Part shown: one piece after another, positions 44,745-52,220 of the stretch
Layout: each line of letters begins with the position of its first letter
Position numbering within the stretch: the stretch's first letter is position 1
Assembly: GCF_013387465.1 (NCBI RefSeq)
Contig: NZ_VYGV01000005.1
Location: 1 to 64,000 of the forward strand
Direction of reading: 5' to 3'
From: Hydrogenophaga aromaticivorans
GTDB lineage: Bacteria; Pseudomonadota; Gammaproteobacteria; Burkholderiales; Burkholderiaceae_C
DNA length: 64,000 nucleotides
Program-made: the position numbers and the translations under genes
Notes under the pieces: generated by a model
Seen by the model: only the letters and a program-made list of their open reading frames with translations
What the model was told of the DNA's origin: nothing
The model's database searches: none

Positions 44745-45788
44745 TCAGCGGCGGTGGTGCACCGCCAGCGACTCCCACTGCGATGGCGAAACCGCCTGGG
44801 GGTCTTCCTGGTCGGGGAGGTGCAGGCTGTCGAGCTCCGAAAAATCGCTCGGTCTGGACTCGGCTTTCGCCGTGGCGGGCGACAGCGTCTCATGGATGCG
44901 GTGGGAAACGTACCAGCTGGCGCGCAGCTTGGCCTCGCGCGTGTGCGAACCCAGGCGCGGCGTCAGGTGCAGGTTGGGCACGTTGTGAAGCGGTGTGCCC
45001 TCGGCCGCAAAGGCCGGATTGGCACCGTCGAGCAGACAGGCGTCGATGCGGCCATCGGTGAGCGCCAGGGCCAGCGCCTCCGGATCGAACAACGAGCTGC
45101 GACTCACACCAACCCACAGCTGGCCGGGCTTGCAATGGTTGAGCAGGCGCTCGTTGATCCAGCCCCGGAAGCGCGAGGCATAGACCACCTGGAGCGACAC
45201 CGCGTCCGAGCGTTCCAGCAATTCGTTGAGCGGGACCGGCTCCACACCGAGCTTGGCCCAGATGGGTGCGGCGTGGTGCACCGCCGGGTCGTAGCCCAGC
45301 AGGCGCACGCCCAGCCCCTTGAGCATGGGTGCGAGCGTGTGGGCCACCGGGGCCAGCCCGAGCAGGCCCACGGTGCTGCCCGCCAGCTCACGCCCCATGC
45401 GCACCTGCGCGATCTGGCGGCCGAGCAAGGCGCTGATCATGCCCCGGCGGTACAGCATCAGCAGGCCATACAGCAGGTATTCGGCGTTGGAGCGCACCGT
45501 GGCACTGCGCGCCTGCACCACGCGCACCTGGCGCCGGGCGCAGGCGTCCAGATCGGTGTTGTCGCTGGAGATCTGCATCCGGGCGACCAGCTGCAGCTTG
45601 GGGGCAAAGTCCAGGAACTCCTGCGACACCACCACATGGGGCGGCAGGACGATGGCGCGCGTCTTGTAGGCGGTGTTGCGCAGCGCAATGGCATCGTCGG
45701 CCAGCTCCGGACGGAAAGCCACCTCGTAACGCTCGCGCAACCAGCCCAGGGCCTCGGGGACCAGCGGGTCGATCAGCAGGACTTCCAT
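44745..45788 (-). CDS. D-2-hydroxyacid dehydrogenase-like protein lacking the catalytic His
   Basis: A 347-aa protein of the phosphoglycerate-dehydrogenase fold. The nucleotide-binding loop is altered (VGLLGLAPVA instead of GxGxxG). The catalytic Arg is present (VGVSRSSLFD), but the acidic partner region reads LLDGANPAF and the TPH motif reads TPRLGSHT, with Arg in place of the catalytic His. Enzymatic dehydrogenase activity is therefore doubtful; a binding or regulatory role is possible. It converges with valS, with 36 bp between stops. Confidence 0.75.
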   Translation of the reverse strand: MEVLLIDPLVPEALGWLRERYEVAFRPELADDAIALRNTAYKTRAIVLPPHVVVSQEFLDFAPKLQLVARMQISSDNTDLDACARRQVRVVQARSATVRSNAEYLLYGLLMLYRRGMISALLGRQIAQVRMGRELAGSTVGLLGLAPVAHTLAPMLKGLGVRLLGYDPAVHHAAPIWAKLGVEPVPLNELLERSDAVSLQVVYASRFRGWINERLLNHCKPGQLWVGVSRSSLFDPEALALALTDGRIDACLLDGANPAFAAEGTPLHNVPNLHLTPRLGSHTREAKLRASWYVSHRIHETLSPATAKAESRPSDFSELDSLHLPDQEDPQAVSPSQWESLAVHHRR

Positions 45789-45839
45789 GGTTTCAACGCG
45801 TCCGGCTGCTGCGGTTCAGGGCAACAACCGTTCACGTCC

Positions 45840-46067
45840 TCAGCGGCGTTTGAGCAGGGTGAAATGCTCGGTGCCCACGGTCTGCTGTTCCACAAGCTCG
45901 TTGCCAGTCTGTTTGGCAAAGGCCTGGAAATCACGCACCGATCCGGCATCGGTTGAGACCACGCGAAGGATCTGTCCGCTGCTCATGTCGGCCAGGGCTT
46001 TCTTGGCTTTCAGGATGGGCAGGGGGCAGTTCAAGCCGCGGGCATCGAGTTCTTTGTCGGCGTTCAT
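45840..46067 (-). CDS. TusA-like sulfurtransferase
   Basis: A 75-aa SirA/TusA-fold protein. The active Cys lies in the diagnostic DARGLNCPLPILKAKKAL motif near the N-terminus. Such proteins carry persulfide sulfur for tRNA thiolation, molybdenum cofactor or sulfur oxidation; which of these applies here is not known. AGGAA precedes the ATG at 46067. It lies near cysM, a cysteine-synthesis gene, though not in an evident operon with it. Confidence 0.88.
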   Translation of the reverse strand: MNADKELDARGLNCPLPILKAKKALADMSSGQILRVVSTDAGSVRDFQAFAKQTGNELVEQQTVGTEHFTLLKRR

Positions 46068-46158
46068 GGGGGGATTCCTGTGGTTGAACGATTCTATGTC
46101 AAGCGGGTTTTCGGCAAATCGGCAGTCCACCTGCCGAGATACCGGCCGCCAACGGCTG

Positions 46159-46719
46159 TCAGTGCGACTCAGCCGGGTTGCTCTGGACCGGTTCTGAAGG
46201 CAGCGTTTCCATGAACACCGGCTCGATGCCCCTCCCGCGCAACCAGTCGGCCAGGGCCAGCCCGGTGCCCGCGCGCCAGCACTTCAGCTGCGATGGATCC
46301 AGCAGCTTGTATTCGACCAGCTCGGGCGAAAGCCGGACCTCGCCGCGGGCCAGCGCGTGGTAGGTGATGATGATCTGGTTCATGCGCTGGAAGTCGTGCA
46401 CACCCACCAGTTGCAGGGCGGTCACCTCGAGCGCGGTTTCTTCGGCAATCTCCCGCCGGATGCCGTCTTCGGGTGTCTCGCCCGCCTCCATGAAGCCGGT
46501 GATCAGCCCGAACATGCGGTTCGACCAGGCGGCGTTGCGCGCCAGCAGAACCTGTTCGCCGACCTGCACGATGGCGGCGAGCACGGGGGTGGGGTTGTTC
46601 CAGTGCGTGAAGTCGCAGGCCGGGCAACGCAGCCGCTCCTTGAAACCGCCGTCCTCTTCGCTGCCGATCAGCGCCAGCGGCGTGGCGCAGCAGGGGCAGA
46701 AACGGTAGTCGGCACTCAC
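46159..46719 (-). CDS. NUDIX hydrolase with N-terminal zinc ribbon
   Basis: A 186-aa protein starting at GTG 46719, 4 bp past the cysM stop, so it is co-transcribed with cysM. The N-terminus carries CPCC...CPACDF, a zinc ribbon as in NudC. The Nudix box GFMEAGETPEDGIRREIAEETALEV (about residues 73-96) has all catalytic Glu and Arg residues. It hydrolyses a nucleoside-diphosphate-linked compound; NADH/NAD-cap-like substrates are likely from the NudC resemblance but the SQPWPFPxS motif is not seen. Confidence 0.85.
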   Translation of the reverse strand: MSADYRFCPCCATPLALIGSEEDGGFKERLRCPACDFTHWNNPTPVLAAIVQVGEQVLLARNAAWSNRMFGLITGFMEAGETPEDGIRREIAEETALEVTALQLVGVHDFQRMNQIIITYHALARGEVRLSPELVEYKLLDPSQLKCWRAGTGLALADWLRGRGIEPVFMETLPSEPVQSNPAESH

Positions 46720-46723
46720 GGAA

Positions 46724-47626
46724 TCAGGCGGGGAAGACGCCGGTGGACAGGTAGCGGTCGCCCCGGTCACAGACGACAAAAACGATGGTGGCGTTTTCCA
46801 CCTGCTGGGCCACCTGCTGGGCCACCCAGCAGGCACCCGCTGCCGAGATGCCTCCGAAAATGCCCTCTTCGCTCGCCAGGCGACGGCACATGTCTTCGGC
46901 ATCGCCCTGGCTCACATAAACCAGCTCGTCCACCCGGCTGGGGTCGTAAATCTTCGGCAGGTATTCGGTGGGCCATTTGCGGATACCCGGGATGCGCGAG
47001 CCTTCGCTGGGCTGGGCGCCCACAATGCGCACCGCCGGGTTCTTTTCTTTCAGGAACTGCGACACGCCGGTGATGGTGCCGGTGGTGCCCATGGCGCTCA
47101 CGAAATGGGTGATGCGTCCGCCGGTCTGTTCCCAGAGTTCGGGTCCGGTGGTCTCGTAGTGGATGCGCGGGTTGTCGGCGTTGGCGAACTGATCCAGCAT
47201 GCGGCCCTTGCCCTCAGTCTGCATTTTTTCAGCCAGATCGCGGGCGTATTCCATGCCGCCGCTCTTGGGTGTGAGGATGAGTTCGGCGCCAAAGGCCTTC
47301 ATGGTCTGCGCGCGTTCGATCGACAGGTCCTCCGGCATGATCAGCACCATGCGGTAGCCCTTGATGGCGGCGGCCATGGCCAGCGCGATGCCGGTGTTGC
47401 CCGAGGTGGCTTCGATCAGCGTGTCCCCGGGCCGGATCTCACCACGCTCCTCGGCGCGCCGGATCATGGACACGGCGGGCCGGTCCTTGACGGAGCCCGC
47501 CGGATTGTTGCCTTCCAGCTTGCCCAGAATGACGTTGCCCCGTGCCCGGTTGTCCGCCGCCCCGATGCGCTGCAGCGCCACCAGCGGTGTTTTACCAATC
47601 GCATCTTCAATGGTTGGGTAGTTCAT
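46724..47626 (-). CDS. cysM: cysteine synthase B
   Basis: A 300-aa PLP enzyme forming cysteine from O-acetylserine and sulfide or thiosulfate. The PLP lysine lies in NPAGSVKDRP (about residue 46), with TSGNTGIA and GTTGTITGVS binding the cofactor phosphate. The RxxPxIRKWPTEYLP segment and length fit CysM better than CysK. The start is ATG 47626, nine bases inside the longest frame. It is divergent from tRNA-Leu across 39 bp and leads the NUDIX gene. Confidence 0.93.
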   Translation of the reverse strand: MNYPTIEDAIGKTPLVALQRIGAADNRARGNVILGKLEGNNPAGSVKDRPAVSMIRRAEERGEIRPGDTLIEATSGNTGIALAMAAAIKGYRMVLIMPEDLSIERAQTMKAFGAELILTPKSGGMEYARDLAEKMQTEGKGRMLDQFANADNPRIHYETTGPELWEQTGGRITHFVSAMGTTGTITGVSQFLKEKNPAVRIVGAQPSEGSRIPGIRKWPTEYLPKIYDPSRVDELVYVSQGDAEDMCRRLASEEGIFGGISAAGACWVAQQVAQQVENATIVFVVCDRGDRYLSTGVFPA

Positions 47627-47665
47627 GAGCCCCACTGTGCCATAATTTCCGTCTCCCAGATTCCA

Positions 47666-47750
47666 GCCCGGGTGGTGAAATTGGTAGACGCAGGGGACTC
47701 AAAATCCCCCGCCGCAAGGCGTGCCGGTTCGATTCCGGCCCCGGGCACCA
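47666..47750 (+). tRNA. tRNA-Leu (anticodon CAA)
   Basis: An 85-nt class II tRNA. Acceptor stem GCCCGGG/CCCGGGC, discriminator A and an encoded CCA are present. The anticodon stem GGGGA/TCCCC holds the loop CTCAAAA with anticodon CAA (reads UUG). The long variable arm GCCGCAAGGC and T-arm GCCGGTTCGATTCCGGC are present. It is the likely attachment site of the mobile element that starts immediately behind it. Confidence 0.96.
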
Positions 47751-47754
47751 GAAC

Positions 47755-47796
47755 AAAAGCCGGCACGGTCCCAGACCGTCCGGCTTTTCTTTTTTC
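47755..47796 (+). terminator. intrinsic terminator of tRNA-Leu
   Basis: AAAAGCCGG-(C)-ACGGTC and GACCGT-CCGGCTTTT form a 15-bp stem with one bulged base and a CCA loop, followed by CTTTTTT. It ends the tRNA transcript and insulates the element. Confidence 0.88.
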
Positions 47797-47863
47797 TCCT
47801 ATGAAGCGCGGCGCTTCATTGTCCCAGATTGTCCTCAGTCGTCCTACACAATCCGGCCGAACT

Positions 47864-47904
47864 TGGGGGCACATTTGGGGGCAACAAAAGCAAAAATGGG
47901 GGCA
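47864..47904. other. cluster of three TGGGGGCA motifs at the island's left end
   Basis: TGGGGGCA occurs three times (47865-47872, 47876-47883 and 47897-47904), twice followed by CA(T). I associate this motif with the tRNA-proximal ends of islands that use P4-type integrases, where it may be an arm-type integrase site. The spacer 47751-48321 holds no supported gene; it contains the tRNA terminator, this cluster, the ACCGGGGCA array and a minus-strand terminator. Confidence 0.5.
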
Positions 47905-47966
47905 CATGCCCATCCCCACAGTTCCATTTTTCTGCTCGTTTTCTTTCCCCTTCCTGCATTTTCTAT

Positions 47967-48082
47967 AGGGGCAACCGGGGCAACCGGGGCACAACTCGGT
48001 AAGTGGTTGTCAGCATTGAAAAAAAAGCGCCCCGGTCGAACCGGGGCGCTCATCACATCTACCGGGGCAACCGGGGCAACCC
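47967..48082. repeat. ACCGGGGCA repeat array, left end of element
   Basis: GGGGCAACC units repeat in tandem at 47968-47995 and again at 48060-48082, with a related hairpin between. The same motif in reverse complement (TGCCCCGGT / ACCCCGGT) occurs four times at 63021-63105 beside the integrase gene. The presence at both ends suggests integrase or excisionase binding sites. Confidence 0.6.
48019..48049 (-). terminator. strong intrinsic terminator for the minus-strand operon
   Basis: On the minus strand GCGCCCCGGT and ACCGGGGCGC flank a 3-nt loop and are followed by eight T. It would end transcription of the long satellite operon before it reaches tRNA-Leu and lies within the ACCGGGGCA array. 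Confidence 0.85.
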
Positions 48083-48321
48083 TTCACCTGGTCGGGCACT
48101 TCAGCCACACCTCGCCGGCGGCCACTGAATACCAAAATGCCCCCTATGCGTGATTATTGGAATAATCGCGTGCAGCTTCATGGTGACCAGTTTTGCGGCG
48201 CGCCGTGAGATTCAGTGGCGCGCCGCGAGGTAGATCTCCCCATGTCAATGCCCGGCCTCCGTTTGGCGTCGACCTCGTACAGGTAGGGGCCGGCCCACAG
48301 GTAAAGTCACGACACTGGAGA

Positions 48322-48618
48322 ATGCCATTGTTCGGACAGCTCAGAAGAAAAATCCTCCGCCGCGCAAAAGCACGCGGCGATCACGTCTACATTGCCTCAG
48401 TCGTTGGCCCGCGACTGGTGATCTTTGCCGTGGCGGTTGCGGCGCTTTTTTGGCTGCCACTTCAGGCGAATATTCCTCATTGGCTCGCTCTAGCCGTCCG
48501 TGTCCTTGGGATTCTCCTGATTGGGACAACAGTCCACAGCGCCTATTACTCAGCACGGCTGCAACTGCTGAAAACTGAGCTTGTGAAAAGGCGCAAAGCG
48601 CGCGGCCAACGTACTTAG
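48322..48618 (+). CDS. small membrane protein, unknown
   Basis: A 98-aa basic protein with two TM segments (about residues 29-47 and 53-75: RLVIFAVAVAALFWL and LAVRVLGILLIGTTVHSAYY). The ATG at 48322 is preceded closely by CTGGAG. It is the only plus-strand gene at the left end of the element and converges with the small HTH gene. I recognise no family. In phage-like elements such proteins can be holin-like or superinfection-exclusion proteins, but nothing here shows that. Confidence 0.55.
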   Translation: MPLFGQLRRKILRRAKARGDHVYIASVVGPRLVIFAVAVAALFWLPLQANIPHWLALAVRVLGILLIGTTVHSAYYSARLQLLKTELVKRRKARGQRT

Positions 48619-48645
48619 CCGCACGTCCTTGAGAGCGCCAACTGA

Positions 48646-49173
48646 TCACGTTTGCGCATGCTTCAGTCGGATCTCGCCGGCAGCCACGGCATACCAGAAT
48701 GCCCCCATGAAGCCATCGTCACCGGCCTCTTTGTCGCAGGGATAGCATTTCCCTTCAATGAGATCAAAGAAGTCGTCTCGGTCCTTAAACAGGCGTACCT
48801 CTGCGGTCAGAAGGTCCATCACCTCGAATGAGACCAACACCCGGTTGCGCTGCGAAGGTGGCACCGACGCCATGGCCTGTCTGATCGTGTAGAGCATCGG
48901 GAACACGTCGCCCCCCGCCTCCCACAATTCACCAGCCGCATGCAGTAGCGAACTTGCCTGCTTGGCAGCGCTCTCCCCATCGATCGCTCGAGTCACCGCC
49001 CCATAGTCCTTTTCTGGGGTGTACCGAACCCGCAAGTTCTCGTCCCGCCACCGCTGGGCGGCCTCGATGCTGTGAATCGGCATCCCCTTCCGCTTGTCCC
49101 GCGACACCATGGCCGGATCGATGCCCAATGCCGCAGCAAGGGCCTTTTGAGTAGGTTTTGCAATAGTTTTCAT
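48646..49173 (-). CDS. terminase small-subunit-like HTH protein
   Basis: A 175-aa protein. The N-terminal 45 residues (TQKALAAALGIDPAMVSRDK, then GMPIHSIEAAQRWRDENL) match the winged-helix DNA-binding part of Nu1-type small terminase subunits and related phage proteins. The rest (about 60-175) is helical and unrecognised. No large terminase gene is present in the window, so it may instead redirect a helper phage's packaging machinery or act as a regulator. It is the last gene of the minus-strand set and has an AT-rich upstream region with a TTGTCA/TAAATA promoter-like pair. Confidence 0.55.
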   Translation of the reverse strand: MKTIAKPTQKALAAALGIDPAMVSRDKRKGMPIHSIEAAQRWRDENLRVRYTPEKDYGAVTRAIDGESAAKQASSLLHAAGELWEAGGDVFPMLYTIRQAMASVPPSQRNRVLVSFEVMDLLTAEVRLFKDRDDFFDLIEGKCYPCDKEAGDDGFMGAFWYAVAAGEIRLKHAQT

Positions 49174-49545
49174 GTATCGACTTACCCTATTTATTGACTT
49201 GATCGAGCTAAATTGACAAATGCCGGAGACCTGCCACTGGCGCGTGCGCGGGGGCCGAATTACCCCCGTGACTTTGGGCTGGGGGAGTACCTATAGGGGG
49301 GTACCCCAAAACCCCTGCCCGGTGCCGGGTTGACCGCCGACCTTGACCGTGCCACGTGCGCGACGATGCGCCCGGGCCGTACTCGGTCGCAGCAGCTGGC
49401 GCACCCAGCACAGGACAGCAGCCACCAAGACCAGGCGCAGCCACTTGTGTTCCTTGGTGACTCATCCCAGGCAAAACACCGCGCAAAAGAAATCCTGTCC
49501 CCCCGCCCCATCGGCGGCCCGCGCGGCTTCGCTTCGCTGTGCTCA
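49174..49545. other. gene-poor spacer behind the DUF927 gene
   Basis: No gene is supported here. A 112-codon minus-strand frame starts by TGATG overlap with the DUF927 stop (49546 to 49208), but its Gly/Pro/Arg/Ser-rich composition looks like translated GC-rich DNA. The right part near 49190-49215 is AT-rich and is the likely promoter of the HTH gene. Confidence 0.5.
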
Positions 49546-51924
49546 TCAGTCGAGGGCGAAGATGCGGGCATTGACGTGGTAGCACCGCGCCTTCCCGATG
49601 CCACCCGGCAGGGACATGCTCACCGTGAAGCGCCCCGGCTCTTTCACCTGCAGGCACTCGCGATCGCGCAACACGCGGGCCACGGCCTCGGGGTCATAGC
49701 CTTTGCAGATCTCCGCCTTGAACACCTCGGGCAGGATGAAGAATTCCACGCTCTCACCCTCGGGGCTGCTGATCTCGTGAGCGAACTCGGGCGTCTTTCG
49801 TATCCCGATTGGCAGGCCGTTCGACCCAATCAATCGCCTGACGCCAGCACGCAGGCCCACACGCGGCGCGTGGTCGTCATGTGCACGGTGCCAGGTCACA
49901 AAGCGGCCGTCTCCGTTGGCTTCCAGGAATAGGCGCACCTGGCGCAACATCGATGATTCCTCGCTGTTGCCGATGCCGCCCCGTGCCACCAGCCAGGCGT
50001 TGAAGCATTCACGCGCGGCGCGCTCTGCCTCGCCCTCTGTCCAGCCCGTCAAGCCTGCGACTGTGGCCAGCTCGCCCGCTGCGCCTACTAGGGCAAAGCG
50101 GGCGCCCACGCGCTGCACCTGGCCGCTGCCCGCCTCGGGGACTATCTGTTGCTCTATGCGCTGTGCCATCGTGAGGATGCGCTCGCGTAGCCCTTCGGCG
50201 TTGTCTGTCAGCCAGTGCAGCCATGCGCGGCCCGCTGCACCGTGGCACGCGCCGGCCTGTGCCACCAGGTGCCGGGAGAAAGCGGCTCCGCCGTCGTGGC
50301 CGTGCAATTCCTCGAATACGCCCATGCCCTTGCCGGCGTCAGCGGGAATGTCAGCCATCCGGTTTTCTTGCCCGGCTCTGGTCCGCTTTCCAGCCTCCTG
50401 CATGTGGTCATACAGTGATTTTTCACCTGTGCTGAAGAACAGAACCCGCCACGTTTGGCGCGGGCGCGGCACGCCGGTTCTAGCCGCGCGAGCTTTTCCG
50501 AAACCTCCCGCGAGCATATAGGCGATATCACCGATCAGTTTGGGGTCAACCTCTCCGATCTCGTCCAAGATCAGCAGGCAATCATTGTGTTGCGCCGCCA
50601 CACCCTCCAAGGCGTTGTCAGTCGCTTTCCAGGACTGTTTGAACCGCTCAGGGTTGCCGTACACGCTGGCGGCCACCACCTGCGTGGTGGACTTGCCCGT
50701 ACTGCTGTCGCCGCGCATGTGGAAACCGCCCCCCTCCATGCCGGCAAGCCTGAGCGTCGGCCCAGCAAAAGCAGCAGACACAGCGAGCACCAAACGAGTG
50801 TTGCCCGCACACAGCAGGCTCACGCGCTCGCGCCATTTCTCTGTTGACCCCCTCACTCGGAAAGTGTTCTCTTGGGCGCTCTCGCTCTGAAACACTACCC
50901 GCTCGGAGCCGTCGCCGATGGTTTCATGGGGCAACACAAATGACCGTCCATGCCACCCTGTCTTATCTGTACAAACAGCGAACTCGCCCGGCTGGCGCGT
51001 CTGGATGTACTGCGTCAGCAGGTTGCGGGCGCGCGGGTTGGTGGCGATGCGCAGCCCCATCCCCATCAAGGCGCCCCGGTACTCCGCACCGTCGCCGGCC
51101 AGCATGCGCGAAGGCATCGCCCATTGCTTGTGGCGCCCCAGTGGATCGGCGAAGTTCAACAGGTAGCCCCAGCCGTTACCGTCCTGGTCGTTGGTTAGGG
51201 CAACCACGTCCAGCCGGCTGCACACCCATTCGGGCTTCGTCGGTTCGCCGTTGCGGTCAACACCTTGGTGGAACACGCCCGCATCGGTGACGCTGAAGCG
51301 GTCCCAGTCCGGCGCTGCCTTGCCGCCAGGTTCTTCAGGGTCGCCCGGTGGCGCACCTGGTTGCATCGATGGCGGGCCGCTGGCGCCGTTTATTTGGCGG
51401 AGCACCGCCTCAAGCCCTGCGCCTGTTCCCTGTTCGGTGGTGACGTGAGCGGCCAGGTCTTTGAAGTCGCTGCCACCATCGGGCACTGGTCTTTCGCCCG
51501 ATTCATCATTCTCTGTCTGCCCGACAGACGCTTTGCTGGCGTCGTTTTTCAAGCCCCGCTCTGCCTGTCCCTTTGTCCGGCGATTTTTCTTCACTGCACC
51601 GGATAGCGTGACGCCCGTCTGTGTCTCGGGAGGTTGCCAGTTGTCGGGTAGTTGGAATCCGTTGGCCATGGCCAGGTTCAGCAGAGTCGCAAGGCCGGGT
51701 CCATCAATCCGAAAGCCTTGCCAGTTCGCTTGAACACCGGCGCGGTCATAGAGATTCGCGTCACCGGTCGCCCAGGCATCGAACAGGGCGAGACCTCCAT
51801 CGTTGGGGAGATAGTGCTTGATCGCCTCGCCGATCAGTGCACGCTCCCCCCGGTGCTTTTCAGCGGGTATATGCGCCAGGATTTCGCGGATCAGCTCGGG
51901 GGTTATTGGGAGTGCGCCGGTCAT
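49546..51924 (-). CDS. DUF927 primase/helicase-like replication protein
   Basis: A 792-aa protein. Residues about 1-100 resemble the PriCT-type C-terminal primase accessory domain (IPAEKHRGERALIGEAIKHYL, WATGDANLYD). A low-complexity linker follows, then a DUF927 superfamily ATPase with Walker A GDSSTGKSTT (about 405) and Walker B CLLILDEIG (about 448). Such proteins replicate satellites and plasmid-like islands, the counterpart of P4 alpha. The start overlaps the 98-aa gene upstream by 4 bp (ATGA). A separate primase catalytic domain is not visible. Confidence 0.82.
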   Translation of the reverse strand: MTGALPITPELIREILAHIPAEKHRGERALIGEAIKHYLPNDGGLALFDAWATGDANLYDRAGVQANWQGFRIDGPGLATLLNLAMANGFQLPDNWQPPETQTGVTLSGAVKKNRRTKGQAERGLKNDASKASVGQTENDESGERPVPDGGSDFKDLAAHVTTEQGTGAGLEAVLRQINGASGPPSMQPGAPPGDPEEPGGKAAPDWDRFSVTDAGVFHQGVDRNGEPTKPEWVCSRLDVVALTNDQDGNGWGYLLNFADPLGRHKQWAMPSRMLAGDGAEYRGALMGMGLRIATNPRARNLLTQYIQTRQPGEFAVCTDKTGWHGRSFVLPHETIGDGSERVVFQSESAQENTFRVRGSTEKWRERVSLLCAGNTRLVLAVSAAFAGPTLRLAGMEGGGFHMRGDSSTGKSTTQVVAASVYGNPERFKQSWKATDNALEGVAAQHNDCLLILDEIGEVDPKLIGDIAYMLAGGFGKARAARTGVPRPRQTWRVLFFSTGEKSLYDHMQEAGKRTRAGQENRMADIPADAGKGMGVFEELHGHDGGAAFSRHLVAQAGACHGAAGRAWLHWLTDNAEGLRERILTMAQRIEQQIVPEAGSGQVQRVGARFALVGAAGELATVAGLTGWTEGEAERAARECFNAWLVARGGIGNSEESSMLRQVRLFLEANGDGRFVTWHRAHDDHAPRVGLRAGVRRLIGSNGLPIGIRKTPEFAHEISSPEGESVEFFILPEVFKAEICKGYDPEAVARVLRDRECLQVKEPGRFTVSMSLPGGIGKARCYHVNARIFALD

Positions 51925-52217
51925 CGAGCTGCGCCCCTTGGAGCGCCACCCATGCCGTCCAGCCGTTCCGCAAGCTCGATCAGTTCCACTGCCCGCTTTG
52001 AGGCCTGTTCAGGCGTCAATTCCATCAGCCTAGGGTCGTTCTCTGATCCGCGCTCACCTGTCAGGAAGGCGGCCATGGCATGCAGCAAGCGGGCGACGCT
52101 GGCCGCCTGTGTGCTCCCGGGGAGCACGTCCGCGAACAGCCCCATGAGCAAATCAGAGGGCATGAACAGGATGGGGGTTGCGTCGATAGGTTCGTCGTCT
52201 TGATTGAGGTCGCTCAA
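51921..52217 (-). CDS. 98-aa hypothetical protein between tape measure and replication genes
   Basis: A soluble, acidic, mostly helical protein (MSDLNQDDEPIDATPILFM...) with no recognised domain. It starts 3 bp after the tape-measure stop and its stop overlaps the DUF927 start by 4 bp, so all three are one translational unit. It may assist replication or couple the two functions; nothing in the sequence decides this. Confidence 0.65.
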   Translation of the reverse strand: MSDLNQDDEPIDATPILFMPSDLLMGLFADVLPGSTQAASVARLLHAMAAFLTGERGSENDPRLMELTPEQASKRAVELIELAERLDGMGGAPRGAAR

Positions 52218-52220
52218 GGC

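Noticed and set aside
47967-48082. CRISPR-like array of GGGGCAACC units
   Set aside because: Units are only 9-10 bp, tandem without unique spacers, and no cas gene is present.
49208-49546. 112-codon frame overlapping the DUF927 stop by TGATG
   Set aside because: Low-complexity Gly/Pro/Arg/Ser composition and no recognisable motif; the overlap alone is not sufficient.
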